Source of the DNA: an uncultured Clostridium sp.
GTDB taxonomy: Bacteria > Bacillota > Clostridia > Clostridiales > Clostridiaceae
Assembly (NCBI GenBank): GCA_903789665.1
Contig: CAIFEX010000010.1
Span: forward strand, 27,995-91,994
Length of the DNA: 64,000 nt
Direction of reading: 5' to 3'
In this document: positions 1 through 7,716 of the stretch, piece by piece
How the letters are laid out: every line of letters begins with the position of its first letter
How positions within the stretch are numbered: the stretch's first letter is position 1
Position numbers and translations under genes: made by a program
The notes under the pieces: model-generated
Database searches by the model: none
What the model was told of the DNA's origin: nothing
The model's input: the letters and a program-made list of their open reading frames with translations, nothing else

Positions 1-719
1 AGTTCCATTGCATGCATAACTCTCTTGAATACTCCCCTGCCTCTTCTCTCATCCGTTTCCCTTTCAAATCCCTCCAGGGAGAACATGGGAATCAAATTTC
101 CAAGTTTTTGTATTCTATCTGCCAGCTTTTCATCAAATAAAGTTCCGTTAGAAAATGGTGTGAACATGCAATCGTTATACTTTTCATATATATCAAGCAT
201 ATAGTCATTTATGAAAGGTTCCCCTCCAAGAATTACAAAATAGTAAATTCCAAGGTCTCTAGCTTCTCCAATTATCCTATCTACTTCTTCTTTAGGTATG
301 TCATCTTCCTTACTGTAACTCGAAGCATAACAGCCGGTGCACCTTAAATTACATCTCATTGACGGACTCATAAGAATTGCAAAAGGTGTCTTTATTCCGG
401 TTTCCTGAAATAATTTCCCCCTTTTGGGGACTCCATACCAAGCGGCATTTGCAAAAAAATTGGTAAAAAATTTATCTATACAATTTTTATTGGAATCCTT
501 AACAATACTAATAGCAAGATTATGGATTGCAGAGTTTGTTTTATACAACTCTTCAACTCTGACTACTTTAGCTAAACTCCCCTCGTCATTTTTTACCGTC
601 TTTTTTACTAATGTAAACAATTTACCAAGGCTTTCTTCTGGATCTTTGTCAAGCAGTTGTACACCGGCTTTAACCAATGCATCCTTAGCTGTCTTTTCCA
701 ATATCGCAGTCACCTTCAT
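1..719 (-). CDS. Radical SAM protein, C-terminus cut off by window edge
   Basis: The minus-strand reading frame begins at an ATG at 719, 8-9 bases after a strong AGGAGG, and runs off the left edge, giving about 239 residues. The N-terminal ~115 residues are helical with no motif I recognise. Then comes the radical SAM cluster-binding motif CNLRCTGC (CxxxCxxC), followed by the LGGEPF glycine-rich strand that contacts SAM. It is therefore a [4Fe-4S]/SAM enzyme, but the C-terminal half that would show auxiliary clusters or substrate type is missing, so the reaction is unknown. It is the next gene downstream of larC on the same strand, 147 bases away, and has its own promoter-like sequence. Confidence 0.85.
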   Translation of the reverse strand, partial: MKVTAILEKTAKDALVKAGVQLLDKDPEESLGKLFTLVKKTVKNDEGSLAKVVRVEELYKTNSAIHNLAISIVKDSNKNCIDKFFTNFFANAAWYGVPKRGKLFQETGIKTPFAILMSPSMRCNLRCTGCYASSYSKEDDIPKEEVDRIIGEARDLGIYYFVILGGEPFINDYMLDIYEKYNDCMFTPFSNGTLFDEKLADRIQKLGNLIPMFSLEGFERETDERRGRGVFKRVMHAME

Positions 720-750
720 ACGGCACTCCTCCTAAATAATAATAACATAA

Positions 751-779
751 GAAACGAATGCTTTGAAAACATTCATTTC
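751..779. promoter_or_regulatory. Inverted repeat in the leader of the radical SAM gene
   Basis: GAAACGAATG and CATTCATTTC form 10-base arms with one mismatch around a 9-base spacer. The repeat lies between the promoter at 820-849 and the radical SAM start codon. It could be a repressor operator or an mRNA hairpin. The partner protein is not identifiable from the sequence. Confidence 0.4.
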
Positions 780-819
780 TCTTTTAAATACATAGAATAT
801 ACATTATTTATATACCATT

Positions 820-849
820 ATGATATAGTTTTCAATATGCATTTGTCAA
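820..849 (-). promoter_or_regulatory. Sigma-A-type promoter for the radical SAM gene
   Basis: On the minus strand a perfect TTGACA (849-844) is followed after 18 bases by TATCAT (825-820). It lies in the gap after the larC stop, about 100 bases ahead of the radical SAM start. Confidence 0.5.
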
Positions 850-866
850 CATTCAATTATATTAAA

Positions 867-2048
867 TTAGGCCTTAGAATTCCCCTGTTTTAAAAGTTCA
901 GCGGCGGCTTCTCTATATATTTCCTGTATGCTTACTTTGTTTTTAATTGCAAGCTTCTTGCAATCTTCATATTCAATTTTGCTCTTCACGTTTTTTCCTT
1001 TATAATAGGCATTTTTTATACTTACCTCTCCATATTTAGTGACAACCTTTGTAAAATCCCTATCTAAAACATCCCTCTGGACTCTATACTTTCTAAATCC
1101 CAAAGTGGTGGTTTGAGTTAAAATAATGTCTTTTATATTTTCCTCCACTTCAACCTTACACAACACAGTAAGTTTTACCGCAGGCCTTCCTTTTTTCATA
1201 ATTATAGGAGTCAAGTATACATCCGAAGCCCCACTCTTCAATAAAGCATCTATTACATATTGATAAATCTCAGGGTTCATATCATCTATATTACATTCTA
1301 TGACCTGCATGTCATCAATATCAGTCTCACCTAAAAAAACTCTCAGTACATCTGGAATCCTTTCATTGTTTCCGTGGCCTATACCATAACCTATCTTATT
1401 TATCTTAAAGCTTTTATTTTCTGTATACTTTGAAGAGAGGTAAGTTAATATAGCGGCCCCCGTCGGTGTAGTCGCTTCAAACGGCACTTCAGATTTTATA
1501 GGAATGTTTCTCAATATTTCTGCTGTAGCAGGTGCAGGCACCGGAAATACACCGTGTGCACATTTTACAAATCCACTGCCAACTTCCACTTTAGAAGCTT
1601 CTACTCTGTCTATTTTTAAATAATCAATACATATAGCAGCTCCCACAATATCAACTATGGAATCTACTGCCCCCACTTCATGAAAATGTATTTCATCCAT
1701 AGGCTTATTATGAACTTTAGCTTCCGCTTCTGCCACTTTTTTAAAAATTTCCAAGCTCATGTTCTTAACATTTGAACTCAAGCTGCTGGAATCTACTATA
1801 TTCTCTATATCATTTAAATTTCTATTATGATGGGAATTATATTCTCGACTTTTTTTTAAAATCACATCCACTTTAGTTCCAGATATACCACTTTTTACAT
1901 CCTTAACTGCATGAATTTCATAACCCCCAACATCTAACTTCGACAGTTCCGACTTCAAGTATTCTTTATCTACCCCCAAATCTATCAGGGCTCCCAAATT
2001 CATATCTCCACTTATTCCAGAAAAGCAATCATAATAAAGTATCTTCAT
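867..2048 (-). CDS. larC: Nickel-pincer cofactor synthesis protein LarC
   Basis: The 393-residue protein starts with MKILYYDCFSGISGDM, the signature of LarC (formerly DUF111). It contains the conserved HFHEVGAVDSIVDIVG and ATTPTGAAIL segments. LarC is the CTP-dependent cyclometallase that inserts nickel into the pyridinium dithiodicarboxylate mononucleotide cofactor used by lactate racemase-like enzymes. Here it is one uninterrupted frame, unlike Lactiplantibacillus, where a programmed frameshift joins two pieces (family knowledge). No larA, larB or larE is visible in the window, so the client enzyme is unknown. The start is supported by GGGAG 11 bases upstream. Confidence 0.92.
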   Translation of the reverse strand: MKILYYDCFSGISGDMNLGALIDLGVDKEYLKSELSKLDVGGYEIHAVKDVKSGISGTKVDVILKKSREYNSHHNRNLNDIENIVDSSSLSSNVKNMSLEIFKKVAEAEAKVHNKPMDEIHFHEVGAVDSIVDIVGAAICIDYLKIDRVEASKVEVGSGFVKCAHGVFPVPAPATAEILRNIPIKSEVPFEATTPTGAAILTYLSSKYTENKSFKINKIGYGIGHGNNERIPDVLRVFLGETDIDDMQVIECNIDDMNPEIYQYVIDALLKSGASDVYLTPIIMKKGRPAVKLTVLCKVEVEENIKDIILTQTTTLGFRKYRVQRDVLDRDFTKVVTKYGEVSIKNAYYKGKNVKSKIEYEDCKKLAIKNKVSIQEIYREAAAELLKQGNSKA

Positions 2049-2134
2049 AATTTTTAATCTCCCGTAATATTTATCTAATATTGTGATGATCTAATTTTAC
2101 CATAAATACAAATAGTATATGTAATGTTTTTCAT

Positions 2135-2162
2135 TTGACAAAATAGTCATCTGGTATATAAT
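2135..2162 (+). promoter_or_regulatory. Sigma-A promoter for the 3-methyladenine glycosylase gene
   Basis: TTGACA (2135-2140), a 16-base spacer and TATAAT (2157-2162) are perfect consensus hexamers. The expected transcript start near 2169 rules in favour of a glycosylase start downstream of the first in-frame TTG. Confidence 0.8.
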
Positions 2163-2206
2163 CTAATATATATTTCTTGTATAATATAAAAAAGGTTGTG
2201 TTATTA

Positions 2207-2818
2207 TTGAAAAAATTGCGGCGGGATTTCTATTGCGGGGATACACTATCCGTAGCACAAAATCTCCTTGGCAAAACATTGGTCCATATTACAGAAGGTA
2301 AAAGGTTATCCGGGAAAATAGTTGAAACAGAGGCATATAAGGGTATTACAGACAAAGCTGCACATTCTTACGGAGGGAGACGCACCAAAAGAACCGAAAT
2401 CATGTATGGTCCCTGCGGATTCTCATATGTATATATGATATATGGAATGTACTATTGTTTCAATATAGTAACTCAAAAAAAAGGTGTACCCGAGGCAGTA
2501 CTAATACGGGCCGTCGAGCCTTTGGAAAATTTAAATGAAATATCCCTAAATAGATATGACAAATCATTTTCCTCCCTGAATAAAACCCAGATAAAAAATT
2601 TAACCAATGGTCCCGGTAAATTATGCAAAGGTTTAGCCATAGGCAAAAGTGAAAACAAGCTGGATCTCTGCGGCGGCACCCTGTATCTAGTGGATGACAA
2701 TTCAAATGATTTCAGTATAAAAAATGCCAAACGGATAGGTATCAGTTATGCTCAGGAGGCAGCAGATTATCCGTGGAGATTTTACATAGAAAATAACATC
2801 TACGTATCCGCTAAATAA
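2207..2818 (+). CDS. DNA-3-methyladenine glycosylase (AAG/MPG family)
   Basis: About 203 residues. Recognisable family segments are LAQNLLGK-type N-terminus (AQNLLGKTLVH), GKIVETEAYKG, the DKAAHSYGGRRTKR segment, MYGPCGFSYVYMIYGMYYCFN and GPGKLCKGLAI. This family removes alkylated purines (3-methyladenine, hypoxanthine) from DNA in base-excision repair. A TTG at 2177 is in frame but would leave only about 8 bases of leader after the consensus promoter. I prefer the TTG at 2207, which has AAAAAAGG about 11 bases upstream. It is divergent from larC and followed after 24 bases by a GIY-YIG nuclease gene, so the two may form a small repair operon. Confidence 0.93.
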   Translation: MKKLRRDFYCGDTLSVAQNLLGKTLVHITEGKRLSGKIVETEAYKGITDKAAHSYGGRRTKRTEIMYGPCGFSYVYMIYGMYYCFNIVTQKKGVPEAVLIRAVEPLENLNEISLNRYDKSFSSLNKTQIKNLTNGPGKLCKGLAIGKSENKLDLCGGTLYLVDDNSNDFSIKNAKRIGISYAQEAADYPWRFYIENNIYVSAK

Positions 2819-2842
2819 ATTTATGAAAGCAGCTATAATATC

Positions 2843-3106
2843 ATGAATTATGTATATATTTTAAAATGCAGAGATGGTACACTTTATACAGGATACACCA
2901 ATAATCTAGGAAAAAGGTTAAAAGCTCACAACAGCGAAAAAGGGGCCAAGTATACCAAAGGCAGGACTCCCGTAAGACTTGTCTATTTCGAGAAATTCAC
3001 CTTGAAAAAAGAAGCCCTGCACAGAGAGTATATAATAAAAAAGATGAAACGCAAAAAAAAATTGGAATTGATCAACCCTGTTAAATCTAGGATGCACAGG
3101 GAATGA
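2843..3106 (+). CDS. GIY-YIG endonuclease domain protein (YazA/YhbQ, UPF0213 type)
   Basis: A small 87-residue protein that is a single GIY-YIG domain. MNYVYILKCRDGTLYTGYT carries the VYIL..(x)..LYTGYT core, followed by the conserved Arg (NLGKRLKAH) and a late catalytic-type Glu (KKEALHREY). The C-terminus is lysine-rich. UPF0213 proteins are compact nucleases of uncertain physiological substrate, and B. subtilis yazA sits in the yabB-rsmI region (family knowledge). Here it follows the alkyl-DNA glycosylase gene, which fits a nucleic-acid repair context. Confidence 0.88.
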   Translation: MNYVYILKCRDGTLYTGYTNNLGKRLKAHNSEKGAKYTKGRTPVRLVYFEKFTLKKEALHREYIIKKMKRKKKLELINPVKSRMHRE

Positions 3107-3127
3107 AGAAAATGAGAAGGAAATGTG

Positions 3128-3155
3128 AGGGGTCAGTATCAGTTACTAGACCCCT
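3128..3155. terminator. Hairpin between convergent yazA-type gene and manC-type gene
   Basis: AGGGGTC at 3128-3134 pairs with GACCCCT at 3149-3155 across a 14-base loop, in the gap between two convergent genes. No strong T-tract follows on either strand, so its efficiency as an intrinsic terminator is doubtful. Confidence 0.45.
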
Positions 3156-3182
3156 TCCATGAATAAAGATTTAAAATCAATC

Positions 3183-4250
3183 TTACAGATATTTTTTAAA
3201 ATTACTCTTATCTTTTAACCTATCCACCAAATACTTTAACTCCTGATCTTTATTCCTATCCATGATTAAAAGTACATCTTTGCAGTTTATAACAATCAGG
3301 TTTTTAACACCAAACATTATTATAAGTTTGTCATTTCCAAATACAGTACAATTTTCACTGGATTGCAGTACCGCATTCCCCTTTATATTATTTCCATCAA
3401 AGTTTTTAAAAAGCCTTCCCAATGCAGTAAAGGTTCCTATATCATCCCAAAAGAAATCACATTTAATAACATAGGCTTTCCTTGTTTTTTGCATAATTCC
3501 AAAGTCCACCGATATGCCATCTATAATTTTATATTGTTCTTTAACAACTTCCTCTTCCCGATCTGTATCCAAACTCTGATACATAGACAGCATACATTTA
3601 TACATTTTGGGAAGGTATTTTTGCATTTCTCTCAAAAAAACATCTGCCCTCCATACAAATATTCCACTATTCCAAAGATATGTGCCTTTTAATATTAAAT
3701 CCTTGGTCACTTCTATATTGGGCTTTTCCAAAAATCTTTCTACTTTAAAAGTAGCGCTGGCCGATTTGATTTTTTCCCCCATTTCTATATAACCATACCC
3801 AGTTTCAGGTCTAACAGGTTTAATTCCCATAGTAATCAAACCTCTTTTCCTTTCTGCAATTTGTACGGCTTGAGAAATGGTATCTAAAAATAATTTTTCA
3901 TTTTCTATATAATGATCTGAAGGTAAAATTATCATGGTAGCATCAGGATCTTTTTTTAATAATTTTACTGCAGAAAATCCGATACAGGTGGCAGTTTCCT
4001 TATTCTCCGGTTCTGCAAATATATTCTGCTTATTTATATCTAAGAGTTCTTCCTGTACTTTACTTATATACTCTTTATTCGTAACCACATATATATTTTT
4101 TCTATCAACTAGAGGTATAATTCTATCTACAGTATTTTGCAAAAAACTTTTACCATTTATAATTTTTAGAAATTGTTTGGGATTTTTGGCCCTGGATAAT
4201 GGAAATAATCTTGTTCCTTTACCTCCTGCAAGAATTAGCGCATATAACAA
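3183..4250 (-). CDS. Mannose-1-phosphate guanylyltransferase (GDP-mannose pyrophosphorylase)
   Basis: About 355 residues. The nucleotidyltransferase signature LILAGGKGTRLFPLSR, KNPKQFLKI and the FVEKP-like segment RFLEKP (sugar-phosphate site) identify the ManC/CpsB family, which makes GDP-mannose from mannose-1-phosphate and GTP. There is no C-terminal mannose-6-phosphate isomerase domain, so it is the short, single-function form. An upstream in-frame ATG exists at 4280, but GGAG sits 8 bases ahead of a TTG at 4250 that gives the canonical N-terminus (M)LYALILAGG. It is monocistronic between convergent and oppositely placed neighbours. Role: precursor for surface glycan. Confidence 0.9.
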   Translation of the reverse strand: MLYALILAGGKGTRLFPLSRAKNPKQFLKIINGKSFLQNTVDRIIPLVDRKNIYVVTNKEYISKVQEELLDINKQNIFAEPENKETATCIGFSAVKLLKKDPDATMIILPSDHYIENEKLFLDTISQAVQIAERKRGLITMGIKPVRPETGYGYIEMGEKIKSASATFKVERFLEKPNIEVTKDLILKGTYLWNSGIFVWRADVFLREMQKYLPKMYKCMLSMYQSLDTDREEEVVKEQYKIIDGISVDFGIMQKTRKAYVIKCDFFWDDIGTFTALGRLFKNFDGNNIKGNAVLQSSENCTVFGNDKLIIMFGVKNLIVINCKDVLLIMDRNKDQELKYLVDRLKDKSNFKKYL

Positions 4251-4345
4251 TAACTTCACTCCAAATATAATGCTAATCATGTTTTATAATATGTGTAAAC
4301 CATTATAAACGTGAAACAGATTAACCATGCGGACAACTCTATGTT

Positions 4346-4381
4346 AAAAAAACCTCGTCTTCCATTTACATGGGAACGAGG
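4346..4381 (-). terminator. Intrinsic terminator closing the prd operon
   Basis: On the minus strand CCTCGT...ACGAGG forms a GC-rich stem with an imperfect extension (TTCCCAT/ATGGAAG) and is followed by seven T residues (4352-4346). It lies 25 bases past the stop of the TauE-type gene and marks the end of the prd transcript. Confidence 0.88.
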
Positions 4382-4406
4382 TCATATACAATACTAATTA
4401 TGAGAT

Positions 4407-5288
4407 CTATGCTTCCGCACTTTCTTTTTTATGTTTTGACGCAGATCTAAACATAGCTACAGATGTATAAACTAAAACAGCAATTACAACCCATTTCAAA
4501 ATATTCAAAGGTAGTGACTTAACTATATATGCCGCTATCAATACACCTACAACACCAAATATGGTTATAGCCAGAGAAGCCTTCCGGTCATAGGAATCTT
4601 CTTTTATAAATTTAACTGAAGCAGCCGGCATCAAAAATGCACAGGAACCCATCATTATGGGAAAAGCTACTTTAGGGCTCATCCCAAGTGCAAACACCAA
4701 TGCCATACAAGGTGCATAAAGCCCTATTCCAAGTGTCATAAGAGCTCCCAATAAGAAATTGGCTATTACAGCAATTACAAGCTTCCCTCCTGTAAGTCCT
4801 ATTGCAGTTCCACCTACTGGCATAAGATTTACCTGACCTGCAAACATCACAAATGCCACTACAATCAGCGCAGCGCCCATTCCCAGTTCTACTTTTCTCT
4901 CGTCCAGTTTGGAAACTATTCCCGCACCTATTACAGCACCAATAGTTGCTGAAATCAACATAGCAAACAATGTTATAGGCTCTACTTTTATAACTGTTAT
5001 AAATATAAGTGCTTCAACAATTACAGGGATAGTACAGGATACATTCAAAGTACCGGGTAAAGTTCTATCTTTTGTAAGGTTGAAAAACTTTAACAATGCT
5101 GTGCTGGTTGCAAAACTGCCTATTCCAAGAGTATCAAAAAAATTTGCTATAAATCCAACTCCACCTAGTGCAAAGAAATTTGTTTTTTCCAATTTTTTTT
5201 CTTTAACGGCTTTTGCATAATCTCTAAAAAATAAAAATGCAAAGTATACTACTAAAACAAGTAGTATACCAAAAACTATTTTTACCAC
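4407..5288 (-). CDS. TauE/SafE-family anion permease, last gene of the prd operon
   Basis: A hydrophobic protein of about 293 residues with roughly eight membrane segments. The glycine-rich first repeat (GGVGFIANFFDTLGIGSFATSTAL) and the matching second-half GIGLYAPCMALVFALGMSP are typical of the TauE/SafE/TSUP family, whose members move organic sulfonates, sulfite, sulfoacetate or other small anions. An ATG at 5336 is in frame, but AGAGGGGG lies about 8 bases before a GTG at 5288, which I take as the start. It follows prdF by 84 bases with no terminator between, and a strong terminator follows it, so co-transcription with prd is likely. The substrate is unknown; a carboxylate such as 5-aminovalerate is speculation. 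Confidence 0.82.
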   Translation of the reverse strand: MVKIVFGILLVLVVYFAFLFFRDYAKAVKEKKLEKTNFFALGGVGFIANFFDTLGIGSFATSTALLKFFNLTKDRTLPGTLNVSCTIPVIVEALIFITVIKVEPITLFAMLISATIGAVIGAGIVSKLDERKVELGMGAALIVVAFVMFAGQVNLMPVGGTAIGLTGGKLVIAVIANFLLGALMTLGIGLYAPCMALVFALGMSPKVAFPIMMGSCAFLMPAASVKFIKEDSYDRKASLAITIFGVVGVLIAAYIVKSLPLNILKWVVIAVLVYTSVAMFRSASKHKKESAEA

Positions 5289-5372
5289 TGAAAGACCCCC
5301 TCTATTTTTTTCCTTATAATTATAAATATTTTGCAAAAATCAATACAGTACTAAATTCATATATTTTTTAGT

Positions 5373-6380
5373 TTATTTCAGAATAAACCCATACTTAACT
5401 GGATCATCAGGATCTATGAAGAACTGACTATGACCTGTTATATAAGCAGAACCTGTTATTTGAGGAATAACTGCATCATAATCCCCCACTTTAGTTGTTC
5501 CAAGTATTTTACCTTTAAATTTCGTATTTATAATACTCTCATACACAAAATCCTCATTTACGTTGAGTTCTCCTCTTGCATAAAGGGTAGCCATCTTTGC
5601 ACTTGTCCCTGTTCCACAAGGTGATCTATCCAACTGTCCTTGTCCGAATATAACTGCATTTTGATAATTAGCATCTTTGCTTTTCGCCGGTCCCCATATT
5701 TCGCACAAATCCACCGTCTTTATATGAGAAAGTGTGGGGTGCTGTATTTCTACCTGTTCATTTACTGCTTTTATTATTTTCATTCCTATCTCTACCAGTT
5801 TCTGGGCATTCTTGGTTTCTATTTCTATTCCCAAACTTTCCGCTTTGACTATAGCAAAAAAACTTCCTCCAAATGATATATCCATTGGAACTTTCCCTAT
5901 GCCAGGTACTTCAATTTTTACATCCTTTTTGTACAAAAATGCCGGTACATTGATTATAGAAACTTCTTTTGCACTTCCATTTTGAACTTTTACAGAAGCC
6001 TGTATAAGTCCCGCAGGAGCCTCTAAAGTAAGTTTTGTAACCGGTTCAACAGGCTTTACCATACCCGTCTCCACTGCCACTGTAGATGCACCTATAGAAC
6101 CATGTCCGCACATATTTAGATACCCGCCGCCATCCATAAATATTATTCCTATGTCAGCCTTATCCGTAGTGGGTTGTGTCAGTATAGAACCAAACATATC
6201 GTTATGTCCTCTCGGTTCAAGCATTATAGCTGTTCTCAAATAATCCATGTGCTTTTCAAGGTAAGCCTTTTTTTCCGGCATCGTATTTCCGGGAATATTG
6301 GGTACTCCCCCTACAACAACTCTCGTGGGCTCACCCATAGTATGTGAGTCGATAGCAAATATAGTCTTTTCAATGTTCAT
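5373..6380 (-). CDS. prdF: Proline racemase PrdF
   Basis: 335 residues, full length for the cofactor-independent proline racemase family. Both active-site cysteines are present: Cys91 in MCGHGSIG and Cys255 in RSPCGTGTSA. The N-terminal IDSHTMGEPTRVV segment is also conserved. It interconverts L- and D-proline by two-base proton transfer, supplying D-proline to the reductase encoded upstream. It begins two bases after prdE, so the two are translationally coupled. The neighbourhood favours proline over 4-hydroxyproline as the substrate. Confidence 0.96.
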   Translation of the reverse strand: MNIEKTIFAIDSHTMGEPTRVVVGGVPNIPGNTMPEKKAYLEKHMDYLRTAIMLEPRGHNDMFGSILTQPTTDKADIGIIFMDGGGYLNMCGHGSIGASTVAVETGMVKPVEPVTKLTLEAPAGLIQASVKVQNGSAKEVSIINVPAFLYKKDVKIEVPGIGKVPMDISFGGSFFAIVKAESLGIEIETKNAQKLVEIGMKIIKAVNEQVEIQHPTLSHIKTVDLCEIWGPAKSKDANYQNAVIFGQGQLDRSPCGTGTSAKMATLYARGELNVNEDFVYESIINTKFKGKILGTTKVGDYDAVIPQITGSAYITGHSQFFIDPDDPVKYGFILK

Positions 6381-6382
6381 AA

Positions 6383-6853
6383 TTAATCCTCCCCATTTTT
6401 CATTTTTAATTTTAAAAAAGCCAAGGCTTTTTTAGCATCCAACTCCGTTACATTATTTTCCCCTACCACTTCAGTTTCAATGCCCTCTGGTGACTTATTA
6501 AAATCTACTATGGTATTCATATATTCATTGGTAACTACAAATTGAGCTTGAGTTCCCACAAAACTCATTCCAACTACAGGTATGTGCCTTTTACCAATTT
6601 CCTCTATAGCCGTGGCAAAATCTATATTACTGTTTCCCCAACCATCAATGGATATTATAGCTCCATCTGCCCTCATAGCTTCTACCCAAGCTCCCACCCT
6701 CTGGGCCACAAAAACTTTATCCTGATTTTCCTGAGGTGTTCCTGCAACAATGATTCCCAAAAGATCAACATCATCATCTTTCGACACCACATCTAGAAGA
6801 GGATCCCTAAAATGATGCAGTGTAGTCTCTTTTGTAGATGGTCCAATTCCCAT
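6383..6853 (-). CDS. prdE: PrdE, stand-alone counterpart of the PrdA C-terminal (alpha) part
   Basis: 156 residues that align along their whole length with PrdA residues 406 onward. Examples are MGIGPSTKE against CIGPASKE, HFRDPLLDVV against YWREPLVHEV, and IDFATAIEEIGKR against IDFASHVEQIGKR. The pyruvoyl-forming Cys of PrdA is replaced by the initiator Met, so it cannot make that cofactor. It follows prdD by 12 bases. Its role in proline reductase assembly or activity is not established. The match in Prd gene order of other clostridia supports the name. Confidence 0.88.
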   Translation of the reverse strand: MGIGPSTKETTLHHFRDPLLDVVSKDDDVDLLGIIVAGTPQENQDKVFVAQRVGAWVEAMRADGAIISIDGWGNSNIDFATAIEEIGKRHIPVVGMSFVGTQAQFVVTNEYMNTIVDFNKSPEGIETEVVGENNVTELDAKKALAFLKLKMKNGED

Positions 6854-6865
6854 TTTTTATCACCT

Positions 6866-7627
6866 CTAATTCATAGCTCTAAGTGCACCATCTCTATACT
6901 CATTAGGGCTCAATATTATAGGTACATTCCCCATATCTATCACAGATCTGCATCCTATAAATCCACCCGGGCTTTTGCCGAGAACTCCCGTATCATACAT
7001 AGCTCCCTGTCCTGCCACTTGTTTTATTATAATAACTTTCTTCTTATTATACCTTATTTTATCAAAATATTCATGCTTTTCACTACATTCTTCACCATGC
7101 ATTTTTTTCAAGCATTCTCTTATATTTTGAATTACTTTATCACAAACTTCATGGGCAGCCATAGGTCCCGGACGACTACTTCCTTTACCAGATCTCAATG
7201 TGACATTTATATTTACAATTATATCATCTTCAGCAGGTGTGCCGGCTTTGCCAAAAACTACTTGATCCTTGAGTATTCCCTCGGAGGAACCAAATTCAGC
7301 AACTTGTATTCCATTTTCATCTACACCTGTCAACATAACACATATGCCTGTCAAAACATGTGTTATTCCTTCACCAATTCTGCCCAATACTTTAACAGCT
7401 ACAGGTGAAAAATCCATTATAGAATTTATAAAGACATCTTTTTCATTGGGCTTAATTATATTTAAATCCACTTTCTTTATAAGATCTCTCTTTACATCTA
7501 CAATATCCATTATATTTTTTTTAATATATAAAGTATTGTTTTTTATAGAGGTTTCATCAGCAAATTCTACTTTGTCTATGGGAAAAGTCTTTATAACAAG
7601 TCTTCTCATTTTTTTCTCTTTATTCAT
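6866..7627 (-). CDS. prdD: PrdD, stand-alone counterpart of the PrdA central (beta) part
   Basis: About 253 residues. It aligns with PrdA residues ~157-405: RRLVIKTFPIDKVEF, VLTGICVMLTGVDENGIQV, FGSSEGIL, GPMAAHEVCDKV, MGNVPIILSPNEYRDG. It ends (RAMN, stop) exactly where PrdA has its self-cleavage junction (HALT-C). It lacks the ~155-residue N-terminal module of PrdA. A GTG at 7636 is in frame, but AGGGTG six bases ahead of the ATG at 7627 marks the better start. Downstream of prdB by 89 bases and followed by prdE. Function in the complex is inferred from paralogy only. Confidence 0.88.
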   Translation of the reverse strand: MNKEKKMRRLVIKTFPIDKVEFADETSIKNNTLYIKKNIMDIVDVKRDLIKKVDLNIIKPNEKDVFINSIMDFSPVAVKVLGRIGEGITHVLTGICVMLTGVDENGIQVAEFGSSEGILKDQVVFGKAGTPAEDDIIVNINVTLRSGKGSSRPGPMAAHEVCDKVIQNIRECLKKMHGEECSEKHEYFDKIRYNKKKVIIIKQVAGQGAMYDTGVLGKSPGGFIGCRSVIDMGNVPIILSPNEYRDGALRAMN

Positions 7628-7716
7628 ATATCTCACCCTATTTTAAATTATTTTACAGCAATTACAAACTTTTAAGTTTGTAATTGCCATAAAAATTTAA
7701 TTCATACCTACCAATA

